Shown: positions 46,951-58,525, numbered from the stretch's first letter. The stretch is 64,000 nt of DNA from Sweltsa coloradensis (GCA_024449915.1 JAMZAV010000774.1:310001-374000), one strand, 5' to 3'. Notes: generated by a model not told the origin, from the sequence alone. Numbers and translations: made by a program.

Positions 46951-48097
46951 CCGTTGAATAGTAAATGACAAACTTTATGGCGAGTTACGGACGGTGCATT
47001 TACGTTGAAATAATGACGACTGTGTTAGCGATTTGATGCTAGTTTATGTAAATACTCGCAAGAAAAAAAAAGTACGAGTTATGACGACTGAGGAGGGTCA
47101 AATTCCTCGACGAACGAATTAAGTAATGACGCTAACAATAATAATTATCCTATATGAGTTGCATAGTCTACAAAATATTACCGAAAGTACACGTTGGCCG
47201 TCTACAAAATGCCAACCACAGCTACCGGTATAATTTCCTTTCTCCAGAAATTTAAACTCTTCTTTTATGGTGGTAGATAAACTTGTACGAAGACTCAACT
47301 CTTAAGATTCTTATAAAAAAATACTAGCACCTATATAATGCTAATCCCCACGCTGCCAAAAAAGACTGTAAGAGTAGAGCTTACAAAATTAAATTTGAAC
47401 TGTCTGTAGCAACGTGATTCAGGCACATAATAATTTCACGAAATTGTACAATGCTCCCCACAGAAAATTAGTTCTTGACTTGTAATTGAGTAGGCAGTTA
47501 TTACGCAATTGTTTATTTTACTAATTTGAGCCCATCAAGATATCCTAGTTCCCCCTACTGAAATCACACGACATTGTCTCGTGGTACTTTAGTTCCTGTT
47601 CCCCCCGCCGACTAGCGGAGCGCGAGCGTCGCTTACAGGAGAGAAGGGGTTTAATGAGGGGTGTGAGACGGAAGCTGCGGTGAACTTATTACCAATAGAC
47701 CGGCAATCTGGGTATTGTGCTAGTCACACCCCCACTTAGAAAGACAGAACACGGCTTTGATCTCACGGGTGTTGGCTTCACACGGCTCTTCACACTGTCA
47801 GGTGATACCTTCACCCTCGTTGTCACGTGACGTCATAGACAAACAAGCAGGCAGGGGGGGGTTGATACATGGCTGGTAATCACTTACCGTGCGCCCTGGA
47901 TTATCCAGGATATTATTACAGATTCTGTTCACTGTCAATGTGACCCGACCAGTGGACGTAGGACTAGGTGGTGCAACCGCAAGGGGCACACACGAAACTT
48001 CAGAATTCAGATAATGGCCTGAAATCTCTCATGTCCTCAATTTTAGGGATTAAATCACTTTTCTGTCTGTTCGTTCGTTAGTATCGATTGCTTGTTG
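46951..48097. other. No gene seen; family A head-like fragment
   Basis: Near 48046-48080 ATCACTTTTCTGTCTGTTCG resembles the family A head, with no other landmarks. The rest is unique sequence. Confidence 0.4.
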
Positions 48098-48364
48098 TCA
48101 AGCAATGTGCCTAAAGTATTCACCCACCAACTTTGAGGCAACTTTAACAATTACAAACATTTCGGCTGGTGCTCTGCCCCAGACCCATTTCTTCCTCAAC
48201 ACCCTCATAAGATGGATGCCTTTCGACCCGGAAATATAGACGAAAATCGTGTACTTATTGGTTATAGTGACCGAAGCGTTTCCTGGGTGGCCTGTAGTCG
48301 TGTATGTGTTTGTGGTTGAGTGGGTCCAGCCTTGCTTAATGAGAGGTTGATCTTGTGTTGCCAA
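48098..48364 (-). CDS. Unassigned 88-codon ORF with coding-like composition
   Basis: It opens with ATG (MATQDQPLIKQGW) and ends at TGA. It has a mixed codon choice without low complexity and an amino-acid balance that looks protein-like (segments TITNKYTIFVYISG and LRKKWVWGRAP). I know no family for it. There is no clear TATA element, splice site or poly(A) signal. It may be chance, an eroded element ORF or a single exon. Confidence 0.2.
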   Translation of the reverse strand: MATQDQPLIKQGWTHSTTNTYTTTGHPGNASVTITNKYTIFVYISGSKGIHLMRVLRKKWVWGRAPAEMFVIVKVASKLVGEYFRHIA

Positions 48365-49607
48365 CCTCCCTTCCCTTCACTTGTTCGGTGCTGTACTTGT
48401 GTCACCTCCCCGCTTCATGGACCACACTGTACATTAAGCAAGGTACAAACTTGTGTCGTGTCCCTGTAAGTTTCATTGAAGGCGTTACGCCATGCCAATC
48501 ACTGCCACAATACACATCAATCACCGCATTGTATTTGTAACATAGAATAGATCCTGCTAGGGCTACAACCTAAGAGGGTGCTTCGCTCTCACTGAAGTAC
48601 TACATTACGTGACACACTGATAAAGAAATCCCATCAAGACGCATACTATACAACAATACTGTATACCTTACAGCCGAAAATACGTTTTCATGTGTAAAAC
48701 GAATTTATGTACTGTGTACTTGATTGATTGATTCAGATTTAAATAATTCTGAAGGTGACTTAAGAATTTAAAGAGCACACAATTGTTATTTTGTTTGTTT
48801 ATTTAACAACTCACTGTATAATAGTAACACGAATCCACACAACACAATATACCTGTCTTTTAGACGTCCCTTACGTCAGTCAGAGCTCTCGTATCTCAGG
48901 CTGATGACGCTTTTAAGGTAGCTACAGTTAAAAAATGTTTTTTTTAATGTCTGAAAACTCGAAAAGTTTGATTTTTTAGAGTAACATTTTGTTTGCCACT
49001 TTCTTTGTTTGTTATATCTAGTTCGAGGATAATAATTGTCCTTTTAAAATGTCGTCGTTAGCTTTATTGGGTGCATCACTTTAGCAAGTAGCGCGCGTGG
49101 CAGTTCATTTTTACAAAATGTCAGCCTTAATTCACTTACTTTGCACACGTGGATTTGATTAGGCGATTAAAAATGCTCTTCGCTTTAAAATATGGTGGTA
49201 TCTCCCCCACACCCTTCCTGAATTATTATAAATTATGTTTTTATTTTTAATCGAAATATTAACATTTTTGTGTTCTACCGCGGTTTTCTTTGACCTCCAT
49301 TGTTAAAAGAAACAAAACCTTGTCTAGTGTTTAGCTTTGATTTAGTTTGCTAGATCCTATATCAATCATGTGCAAATGAGACAAACAATAACAAATGGTA
49401 AGCCATCATGTAAACAGCCACTGTGGATATTTGATTTCAGTGATCATCCCATGTGATGAATTATTGCGCATACACGATCATCTCTAATGGTTTGACAACA
49501 ATCCCGTGCATACACAATCTTCCTAATATTGAATACAAGGTTTTTAACGATAAGCCCGCTTTAAGGATATAGTTATAATAAATAGTAAAGGGTTGTTCTG
49601 TTTTACC
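48365..49607. other. No gene seen
   Basis: Unique sequence, AT-rich after 48700. No repeat recognised. Confidence 0.4.
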
Positions 49608-49643
49608 GGTAGCTTAATTGGTAGAGCAATCAATTTATTGAAT
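49608..49643 (+). repeat. 5' half of a tRNA-like sequence, interrupted
   Basis: GGTAGCTTAATTGGTAGAGC is a very good tRNA A-box/D-arm, followed by an anticodon-arm-like ATCAATTTATTGAAT. The sequence then runs straight into the terminus of the family G element at 49644. The matching B-box half is at 50371-50420. Confidence 0.6.
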
Positions 49644-50370
49644 GGACCCTATAGGTAGAGATGTGTAAAAATGGTGAGAACGAAATTCGCGATTTTTTTA
49701 AGTTGCAATAATCCCTTCAAATTCAGTTTGCACATGAATCAATGGTACCAATTTACAATTCGCGAATTTTCGCGATATTTTAGTTGATACCGCGAACTAG
49801 TGGCGAAATTAGCAATTATGTGTTTAAACGAGAATTAGGTCACTAAATTTCAAACACAAGATTTTTTTAAAGTTTTGGTGGAGGTGCCGGGTATAGGTAG
49901 TTGAGATTAAATTAATCCTGGTTGGTATACGGTGGAGGTGCCGGGTCATAATTCGCGATTGTGAGATCGTAATAATCGTTTGTACGCGAGTAAGCTCAAA
50001 ATACTTCATATCAAAATATCAACATTACACAAATATCACATATATCATATATCGCATAATTTCGTATTTTTGGTGGAGGTGCCGGGTAGTCAAAATTAAT
50101 CCTGGTAAAAACTGTCGGAAACTTTGAAAACTGAAGGCTAAAATTGAGCTTAAAATTAAAACTGATGCTCACTCTCGTGAGCTTGTTTTTCTTTTAAATT
50201 AATCATTAATGATCCTGGAATTTGTTACACTGATAATTTTTAAAACTAGGCGTTTTTTTAGTTGTGCATTATCAATTTTTTTAAATAACGAAAAAAACGC
50301 GAATTTTAATTTTTATGGCGCGAATTTTAAAACCAAAAAAAACTTTTTTGCACATCTCTACCATAGGTCC
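49644..50370. mobile_element. Family G TIR element (727 bp, non-autonomous)
   Basis: The left end GGACCCTATAGGTAGAGATG and the right end (reverse complement GGACCTATGGTAGAGATGTG) are inverted repeats of about 27 bp with one or two mismatches, both followed inward by AAAAA and an AATTCGCG motif. The interior repeats TTCGCGAAT-type text and contains GGTGGAGGTGCCGGGT three times (about 49877, 49931 and 50077). No ORF longer than 80 codons. No clear target-site duplication. A corrupted partial copy is at 2100-2440. Confidence 0.85.
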
Positions 50371-50420
50371 GTTTTTAGTATCCTATATTTTGCAAATAAA
50401 GGTTCGGGGTTCGAAAACCA
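50371..50420 (+). repeat. 3' half of the interrupted tRNA-like sequence
   Basis: GGTTCGGGGTTCGAAAACC holds a B-box-like GGTTCGAAAACC at about 50408-50419, in the same orientation as the A-box half at 49608. Removing the 727-bp element leaves a plausible A-to-B spacing for a pol III-type SINE head. Confidence 0.5.
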
Positions 50421-50545
50421 GGGAGGGCAAACTTTTACAAATTAATCAATATTTACAATATTTTTTTTGGTGCAAGCTTGAAAATCTTAGAGAAACATGT
50501 TGATGTTGAAACTACATGAGTCGATGAATCTCACAGCCGAACACT

Positions 50546-52166
50546 GTTATCTTATTTACCCGTGAGTGCGGGCGCTGAGAATGCACCGCTGAACCTAAAC
50601 AAGGTCCGCAATATCTCTTTGCCCTGAGATTACTCAACTAAGTAGGTTCAGGTCGTCTCGGGCACGTTTCAATATAAGTGTACTGTGTACGTAACGTGGG
50701 CGTATCCTTCACCAGATCTTTCGCGGCGAAACTGCGAGGAACATTTGTTATCTTATTTACCCGTGAGTGCGGGCGCTGAGAATACACCGCTGAACCTAAA
50801 CAAGGTCCGCAATATCTCTTTCTTTGCCCTGGGATTACTCAACTAAGTAGGTTCAGGTCGTCTCGGGCACGTTTCAATATAAGTGTACTGTGAACGTAAC
50901 GTGGGCGTATCCTTCACCAGATCTTTCGCGGCGAAACTGCGAGAGGAACAATGTTATCTTATTTACCCGTGAGTGCGGGCGCTGAGAATACACCGCTAAA
51001 CCTAGACAAGGTCCGCAATATCTCTTTGCCCTGGGATTACTCAACTAAGTAGGTTCAGGTCGTCTCGGGCACGTTTCAATATAAGTGCACTGTGTACGTA
51101 ACGTGGGCGTATCCTTCACCAGATCTTAAGCGGCGAAACTGCGAGGAACATTGTTATCTTATTTACCCGTGAGTGCGGGCGCTGAGAATACACCGCTGAA
51201 CCTAGACAAGGTCCGCAATATCTCTTTCTTTGCCCTGGGATTACTCAACTAAGTAGGTTCAGGTCGTCTCGGGCACGTTTCAATATAAGTGTACTGTGTA
51301 CGTAACGTGGGCGTATCCTTCACCAGATCTTAAGCGGCGAAACTGCGAGGAACATTTGTTATCTTATTTACCCGTGAGTGCGGGCGCTGAGAATACACCG
51401 CTGAACCTAAACAAGGTCCGCAATATCTCTTTGCCCTGGGATTACTCAACTAAGTAGGTTCAGGTCGTCTCGGGCACGTTTCAATATAAGTGTACTGTGT
51501 ACGTAACGTGGGCGTATCCTTCACCAGATCTTTCGCGGCGAAACTGCGAGGAACATTTGTTATCTTATTTACCCGTGAGTGCGGGCGCTGAGAATACACC
51601 GCTGAACCTAAACAAGGTCCGCAATATCTCTTTCTTTGCCCTGGGATTACTCAACTAAGTAGGTTCAGGTCGTCTCGGGCACGTTTCAATATAAGTGTAC
51701 TGTGTACGTAACGTGGGCGTATCCTTCACCAGATCTTTCGCGGCGAAACTGCGAGGAACATTGTTATCTTATTTACCCGTGAGTGCGGGCGCTGAGAATA
51801 CACCGCTGAACCTAGACAAGGTCCGCAATATCTCTTTCTTTGCCCTGGGATTACTCAACTAAGTAGGTTCAGGTCGTCTCGGGCACGTTTCAATATAAGT
51901 GAACGTAACGTGGGCGTATCCTTCACCAGATCTTAAGCGGCGAAACTGCAGCGAGGAACATTGTTATCTTATTTACCCGTGAGTGCGGGCGCTGAGAATA
52001 CACCGCTGAACCTAGACAAGGTCCGCAATATCTCTTTCTTTGCCCTGGGATTACTCAACTAAGTAGGTTCAGGTCGTCTCGGGCACGTTTCAATATAAGT
52101 GTACTGTGAACGTAACGTGGGCGTATCCTTCACCAGATCTTTCGCGGCGAAACTGCGAGGAACATT
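50546..52166. repeat. Satellite array, eight ~202-bp monomers
   Basis: Monomers start GTTATCTTATTTACCCGTGA at 50546, 50747, 50953, 51153, 51358, 51559, 51763 and 51963 (lengths 201, 206, 200, 205, 201, 204, 200, 204). Each includes CGCTGAACCTAAACAAGGTC, TACTCAACTAAGTAGGTTCA, AACGTGGGCGTATCCTTCAC and a CGGCGAAACTGC end. Variable sites alternate in a higher-order pattern (see findings). I found no match to 5S rRNA, U snRNA or SRP RNA from memory, and no long ORF. It ends abruptly before TTTCTTCTCAGCAGAGCGG. Confidence 0.95.
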
Positions 52167-53270
52167 TCTTCTCAGCAGAGCGGCGCAATTGTTTACAGGT
52201 CAATTATAGTTATTGACTTATTGTTGTGCTCAAAGTGACGAATTGGTGAAACTTATTTTAAAACGATATTCGTACAAGTTTAGCCTAAATTATTGTCATT
52301 TCGGAAATTTATGTGGATTATGGGACTGTGTTGCACTAAGCGACACCACCTGTTTTGCCCAAGCAAGGTGTAAGGTGGCGATGGTCACCGTTAGTTGTTT
52401 ATCCACAATTTTAGTGATTGATAATGAAAGTAATCTGAAAATGTCATCAAACTCAGAATAATTGCCGCTTACAGTCTTCAGGTACTCAATATAAAATCTA
52501 AGCAAGGCCGGCGTTGTATTATATACTTTATATCGGGTCAGTGAAAGATTTGAATAGAAAAAGTAAAAGTAGTCCTATACGTACATTTATCACGACGTGA
52601 ATTTGGGGGAAATTTATCTAGGTTTTTCGGTAACCGAATTGATTTAATCACCTTCATGTCAAAATCAGGGCGAAAAGAGGAAATTGAACAAGTGTTCTCC
52701 AGTAAAAACATGCATGCAGCTCGTACATCTTTCCAGCTAACACCTGTTAGAGTCCAGATGCAGATTTAATAGGTTCACTTCTCTGTGCGTGTGCTTTAAA
52801 GTTACAACACATGGGCTACCTTCGTAATTAGGGGCTCGCAGCTGAATGTAGCATGTATGTTATACAATGAAACTATCCAACAACGTCCATTTCGATAATT
52901 TCCTGTCCGTGTTTTGTATTGTTTCACAAAACGTTCGTGCTATCTTTTGAAGTTTATTGGCAAGGTGGATTGATATCACTTCCCCTGCCTCAATAAATTT
53001 GTTGCGATTGTGTTATGTTTGGAAATCTGTATTGCACAAACAAAAACCAAATTGTGTTGTATTAAAAATTATTCTTCACTATAATATACATGAGTTCTAC
53101 AGAGATATAATAAGAAATAAAAATGTAAAAAATAAATTCGAAATTCGAGTCTATCCACTCAGTGACAAATAACTGATTTTCAGTGGGGAACTTTAAATTT
53201 AAAGCAGACCAAGCCAACCATGTTGGCACCGATACCATCGACGAGCGAACAATGACAAACTATAGAATGT
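52167..53270. other. No gene seen
   Basis: Unique AT-rich sequence. At 53171-53197 AACTGATTTTCAGTGGGGAA then CTTTAAA is shared with 27927-27953. Frames at 52213-52461 and 52957-53172 have no motif. Confidence 0.4.
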
Positions 53271-53612
53271 TTATTTAATTAATAAAATTGTTGAGAATCT
53301 ACGTTGATTTGACGATTGGTCTACTCTATACAGTGAGGTGAGTAAATATTCGCTGAACATCAAGCCTAGTTCTTCACTTCTCATCCGGACAAGGTGTTTG
53401 CAGTGATGCGAGCCCGTTTCACCGCTCCAATGATCATACATAACCTCAAACGTGATTTGGCGGGAGCCGAGACTTCTCGTTAGACCGGCGATAGTAATCG
53501 ATTCCTCGATCTCCGCTTCAACTGAGGGCTCAAACGTGACCCTCGCCTTAAAGTCCTTCTCTGAGCCGGCACGGGAAGTTCTAAAGTTTTGAGAAGTGCT
53601 TCCTGTTCTCAA
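53271..53612 (-). CDS. Unassigned 113-codon ORF
   Basis: ATG to stop on the minus strand with a protein-like central part (FKARVTFEPSVEAEIEESI, then SRQITFEVMYDHWSGE). It is not low complexity and does not overlap a recognised repeat. I do not recognise the family. The C-terminal part near 53280-53330 is AT-rich and looks less like coding. It could be an exon read past its donor, a dead element ORF or chance. Confidence 0.2.
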   Translation of the reverse strand: MRTGSTSQNFRTSRAGSEKDFKARVTFEPSVEAEIEESITIAGLTRSLGSRQITFEVMYDHWSGETGSHHCKHLVRMRSEELGLMFSEYLLTSLYRVDQSSNQRRFSTILLIK

Positions 53613-53982
53613 GTACGTAATATCGGAAAGTTTTCCTGGTTGTTACTGGCTTAGGCATATTGTTGTTGAAGGCTTGTACACGCGCAGAACACAAAGAGTT
53701 TTACTATCTTTTCTTTCGAGAAATCTGTATAATACATTAATGTGTTGATCGGTATACTTTTTAAGACGTGACTTACACATGGTGAATGATTAATAACAAA
53801 TCCAGTAGAGAGAAAAACTAAATCATGTAAGGCATTACAATAATAGGGGAAGTATCATGACTAGGCTATAGTTATTCACTCCCTTTTTTTCAAGAGAGAA
53901 TATTCTTACTATATACGAATCTGTGATCAAAAATTTGAATATCAAATACTTGAATTTGAAGACCAGAGCACGGCAAAGTATA
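53613..53982. other. No gene seen
   Basis: Unique AT-rich sequence. Confidence 0.4.
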
Positions 53983-54150
53983 GGCTTCGCTTCTACTTTG
54001 CGACAAACCACGACCACCGATTGACATACAGAATGTTTTTGGTGCCCTTGGCTGGCTGGAGTCCATAGAGGTGGGGGAGGGGGGGGGGCGCTAGCGTCAT
54101 CCGAATGGGGCATATCTGTTACCCGGCGCCTCCACCAAAATATTCTTCGA
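53983..54150 (+). mobile_element. Family A element, internally deleted
   Basis: AGGCTTCGCTTCTACTTTG, AAACCACGACCACCGATTGA, GACATACAGAATGTTTTTGG, a G run, GCGTCATCCGAATGGGG and TTACCCGGCGCCTCCACCAA appear in order. The segment between ATTGACAT and ACAGAATG present in other copies is missing. GCGTCATCCGAATGGGG is shared with the copy 760 bp downstream, so these two form a subfamily. Confidence 0.7.
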
Positions 54151-54713
54151 TTGAAGAATAGTGTAATAATGGTAGGCTACTTCAACTTCATATATTTTAG
54201 CAAATATAGAAACGATCTAGAGTGAAGTCAGTTATATTCCTTCTCTCTCCTCCACCACAATACGCCTGGGTAGTTTCGAAAGTGTAAAACCGAGTTTATT
54301 GGAAAAACCTTGAACACAACTCTGTCTAACCTTTGATTCTCAGATTGTCTAGTTTCCTCGGTGTGAGACCTTGAGAGTCTGGCTGAGCGACTCCGAGACA
54401 CAGCGGGTTCCCGGCCACTGCCCAAGCGTTTCATCCACCGCGAGGCTGGCATTACCGGTCCCGGAAACAACACGCTAATCATACAGGAACAGCTGACCGG
54501 GAGTTTGACAGGTTAACCACCTGATGGTTATTGAACAGGAACCACGACATAACGCATGGACAATATCGGAAATATAAATTATATTTAAAAGACAAGGTAT
54601 ATTTTTAGATGATGATTAGTTTATATTTACAATAGAAATCTGATGATTTAAAATATTCTAATAAATTTTATTCAATGATATTTTATTTTTTATATTTTAA
54701 AGGTATATATTTA
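54151..54713. other. No gene seen
   Basis: Unique sequence. An 84-codon minus frame (54228-54482) has no recognised motif. Confidence 0.4.
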
Positions 54714-54935
54714 GTTAGCGAAGTTTATGCGCGTGTTTATAGTTTCACGATAATCACCAAACACGACCACTAACTGACTTAATTGTTTGTTGACATTGTC
54801 CTTCAATAAGAAAGAATGTTTTTGTGTCCCTGGGTTGAGGGGAGGGGGGGGGGGCTAGCGTCGTCCGAATGGGGGGTATCCATGACCCGGCACCTCCACC
54901 AAATCGTTCTACGATTAAAGAATCGTTGTACTTTG
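54714..54935 (+). mobile_element. Family A element, same subfamily as 53983
   Basis: TTAGTTAGCGAAGTTTATGC, CACGATAATCACCAAACACG, TTGTTGACATTGTCCTTCAA, GAAAGAATGTTTTTGTGTCC, a G run, GCGTCGTCCGAATGGGG and ATGACCCGGCACCTCCACCA appear in order, then TTCTACGATTAAAGAATCG. Ends are eroded. No ORF. Confidence 0.75.
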
Positions 54936-55169
54936 ATATCTAATTTGGATACTCACGAACAGATCAGAGTACATGTATTGTTCGTTGTACTTGTCATGGT
55001 TTCTGTAATCCTTGTGATCTAAAATTTTGTCCTCTATGAGTTCAGGTGACTCTCTAAAATTAATGGAGTGTGGGAAAGTTCGTCAATATTGTCCAAGTGA
55101 ATTTTAACAGAATTCAATCCCAGTCTTTAGACAGAGGTATACGTTGGCAGAAGCCAGCAGTAAGTTGCT
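54936..55169. other. No gene seen
   Basis: Unique sequence. Confidence 0.4.
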
Positions 55170-55215
55170 CTTGCCGGGTACCGAACCGGAGATCTCGAGT
55201 GCAACACATTTTCGG
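55170..55215 (-). repeat. tRNA-derived SINE relic
   Basis: The minus strand reads TCTCCGGTTCGGTACCC, a B-box-like GGTTCGGTACC at 55177-55187, preceded by a CACTCGAGA phrase. No A box seen. Confidence 0.4.
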
Positions 55216-58200
55216 TATTTGAATTATGGAATGGTTCGAGAAAGAATGCGAGCTACACGTTGGCGTTGATTGGCTTATAGTCACATAGTGTGTTGTGCAA
55301 CTTCAAAAGATCCAGCACGAATATTTTTTAATTAGCCAGGTTAATTTGTTTTTGAAATTGGTCCGTAACATCGTTACACATTGAGCTAATTAATGCGTGG
55401 GTCTCTCAAAGAGTAAGAGCGAACATTTCACTGTCGAACATGAGGCTAAAGTTCGGAACGTGGTCGTGTAAAAGTAACCAAGGGTTTGCGGTTGTCAAGA
55501 CAACGGAATACAGATGGCTGCTTGAACTTGTGATTCTAATTGAAGCCGACGTAATGCTTTAACCATAATTAGACCTTTCATCAGACGCCAAACCCATCAC
55601 CACAGCCTGAAGAGTTTTAACAGAAGTTTTTATAACGCCGATGTTTAGAGAGTCGTAATAGATCCCTTGGGGATCACTTCCCAATTATACAAACCCCTAA
55701 AATACTCAGTTGACAGGAATAGGGACACTTTTCTAGCAGGTATAGTCTCTCCTACAGATGAATTTAATTACATTTTTACATCTGAGAAGTTAATTAGCTA
55801 AAGTCACTGATTGAATGGGCGCAACTCTTTATGGACCTTAGACCCCGGTGTAGAAGATTACTCTCTGTGACGAGACCTCAGTGGTGGACCGGGGAGGGGG
55901 GGGGGGGGGCAGTCACACCAGTCAAAGATGCCCCCTCTAAACGGATGCACAGTAGGGTCGCCCAATACTTCACATGGCAGTGTCAAACAATTGAGCAATG
56001 AGTGAAGAATTAAATTTTGGTTTCTTTGATGCAAGAATTGAATAATTGAAAAATTGTATTTGAAAATATTTTGAATAGTTCCTAAGGGCCAGTTCAAACT
56101 TTAAAAAAACAGAATGCAAATTGTTGATTAAAAAGTAAAATAATCGATTTGTATTGAATTGTTTTTAACCATATTTCTGAAACTCCGTCCATAACGATAA
56201 AGAAACAAATTGCAGGGTTTGCCTTCACTCAAAACCATTTTTTTAAGGTTTATCTAGTTTACGAGAATAAAGCGTACATTGATTATTCAATTCAATAGAT
56301 ATGTAAATGTGACAGGTTATATTATCTTGATATCAGAACGAAAGAAAAAATAAATCACATGAATAAAATACCTCGATTTGCATATCTTTCCTAAGGGCCA
56401 AACTAAAATATGCGTTCCAGAATGAAACGAAGTAAAAATCGTCAAGCTCGATTTCCATTTCGAGCACAAAATAAAGAACAACCCAGACAAATTCCTCACA
56501 AAACGATTTCTTCAACTGGATTGGGAATCAATTGAGTTCGCTTTATCATCGCGTCAGCCTTGCATTGTGCTGAAGACGGGCACGCTGAATAAGCTTTCTG
56601 TCCCCCAAGCTGGGGCCGCAATATGTTGGCAATCATCCCCTGCCCTTCCCTTGCACATCGCAAACCCAATATTCGTAGCTAGAGACGTGGACAATTATCA
56701 TAGGGAACTACTAGTATGTTTTAATTTTTATACTTCCTCACTCCATCATACTCAAATTAAACAGCGGAATTGTAAACTTCACCCATAGTTTTAAGGAATG
56801 AAATGGGTAAACCACAATTAAAATACAAAAGATGTACAAACTTAACATAATTATATTATATGAAAATTTACAAAATAATGATCAAAGAACTTACCAAATT
56901 ACCATCAGAAGTAATTAAAGGGGTCAAAGTTAAACTGAAATGTAAAGATGCATAATAGAGAAGAAATGTTAACAATTCATAAGATTGTATCGTCTCATGT
57001 AGCAAAACAAAGTTCATTATAACTATAAGTAACTAACCACGTTCCACGTTTAGTTTGTATTTATCTTATTTATACTTAACGGGAACAAACTGCATAACAC
57101 GATATTCTATATTTTCTCGTGATTATCGCACATTTCTACCTGTAACACTACATTAGTATAGATACTTGATGTGGGAAGTGTGATACCTCCCACGCTCGTA
57201 ATTGCACGTTGCACCTCGTATAATTCACTTGTTCTGGTGTGATTGACTCCGCAGCTTCCATGAGAAGTGGATTGACTCGGGGGATGATTAAATAAGAGCC
57301 GTGTTGTAATTAATAACTCGAACCATAGACAACTAATTGGCGCACTGCGAACGAACACATAAGCCGGGAAGTGTAAAGGATAAAATAACTAATTAGCTTA
57401 ATTAATTATGTAGTTAAGTGTATCGATCGTTGAAATTGAGGCGCTCAAGTTAATGGGCAAAGTTATTAGGTGAAGCGCCAACAACAACAACAACGTCAGA
57501 GAAGTGAAGGGTGGATCTCACAAGAAGGCCGTGTTCGGTTCACAGAGCTTTGTGATTGATCGATATCGGAGCTCAGTTATCCTATTTGTGTAGCGTTTAT
57601 TTATGCGGGGGATGAGAGATGAATAATGATGATTTATAATGGTTAATGTAAACGCGTATTGAGAAGAGAAGAGTGAGGTTGTGAACTACGCGAGAAAGAA
57701 TGAATAGGCCCATGCTGGCGAGGACCTCACACAGGCGACTACACCAGGAATCAGGATCAGGTGGAGGAAACGGTTACGCTCTGTGTGTGGCGAGGAACTG
57801 TGAATGGAGAAGGAGGGGGGTGGGGGGGGGGGGGTCGTGATTGGCTTACTGATTACTGTAATGAACATCAGAAGACGTGTGGTGACTGGTGACTGATGAT
57901 CCAAGACTTAAGATGTTCACTGGCAGAAGGAACGTAAAAGGCATAGAAGACGTGAAAAACCGAACCTATTATCGTATTATCTCTTTTCACTATAAATGTA
58001 TTATTTATTACTATTTAGATATTGGATTTTAAGGAATATAGCAATAAGGATATTAGTGCCTGATTATTTATTTTTGTATCATGAAGCTAACCTATAAGGG
58101 GGGACAATCTGGACTGGCCTGTGCTGGGCATAACCAGCCACCGGCGAGATGGGGGAGTGGGAGTTGAGGGCGTTTGGAAATAGATGAAAGAGATAAAGGT

Positions 58201-58352
58201 AACTGAAAGAAGGCAGGAGGTTTATGCTTGAGAGCCCCTTGAGGACACCAGTCTCCAAGTGGAAGTACTCTAAACAAACTAGGTTTTTAATCATAATTTA
58301 TTTTCTTTCATTTTTTATTTATTTTAAATTTGTTTACTATTGTCTATTCCAG
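55216..58352. other. No gene seen; two long G runs
   Basis: About 3.1 kb of unique, AT-rich sequence. G runs lie at about 55892-55909 and 57813-57832 (with interruptions). Adjacent minus frames at 56317-56515 overlap each other and lack motifs. Frames at 56567-56788 (plus) and 57107-57358 (minus) are unassigned. A pyrimidine-rich stretch at 58310-58352 ends in an acceptor for the candidate exon that follows. Confidence 0.45.
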
Positions 58353-58525
58353 ATGTCCACCCATCCAGCTTCGTTGAACACGACACCTTCAAGGCGGTTC
58401 CTTCTATAGGTGCACGTGCACCGGCGAGGCCTGTGACGTCATGCGAGGAAATGATTCCACCCTCCCTCGTCATGTCCGCTGAGGCGAGTCAGACGGGAAG
58501 ACGTCCAGAGATGGAAAACCAATAG
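58353..58525 (+). CDS. Candidate terminal exon, product unknown
   Basis: A strong acceptor-like tract (TTTACTATTGTCTATTCCAG) ends at 58352. The following 173 bp is open from a phase with two leftover bases and reads VHPSSFVEHDTFKAVPSIG and so on to RRPEMENQ and a TAG stop. Codons at the start prefer C or G in third position (GTC CAC CCA TCC AGC TTC), unlike the AT-rich surroundings. I do not recognise the C-terminus. No close poly(A) signal; the nearest AATAAA I see is about 600 bp on. Confidence 0.35.

Noticed and set aside
50546..52166. CRISPR array or tandem RNA-gene cluster (5S rRNA, snRNA)
   Set aside because: Whole ~202-bp units are repeated with no unique spacers, and no known RNA sequence was recognised in either strand.
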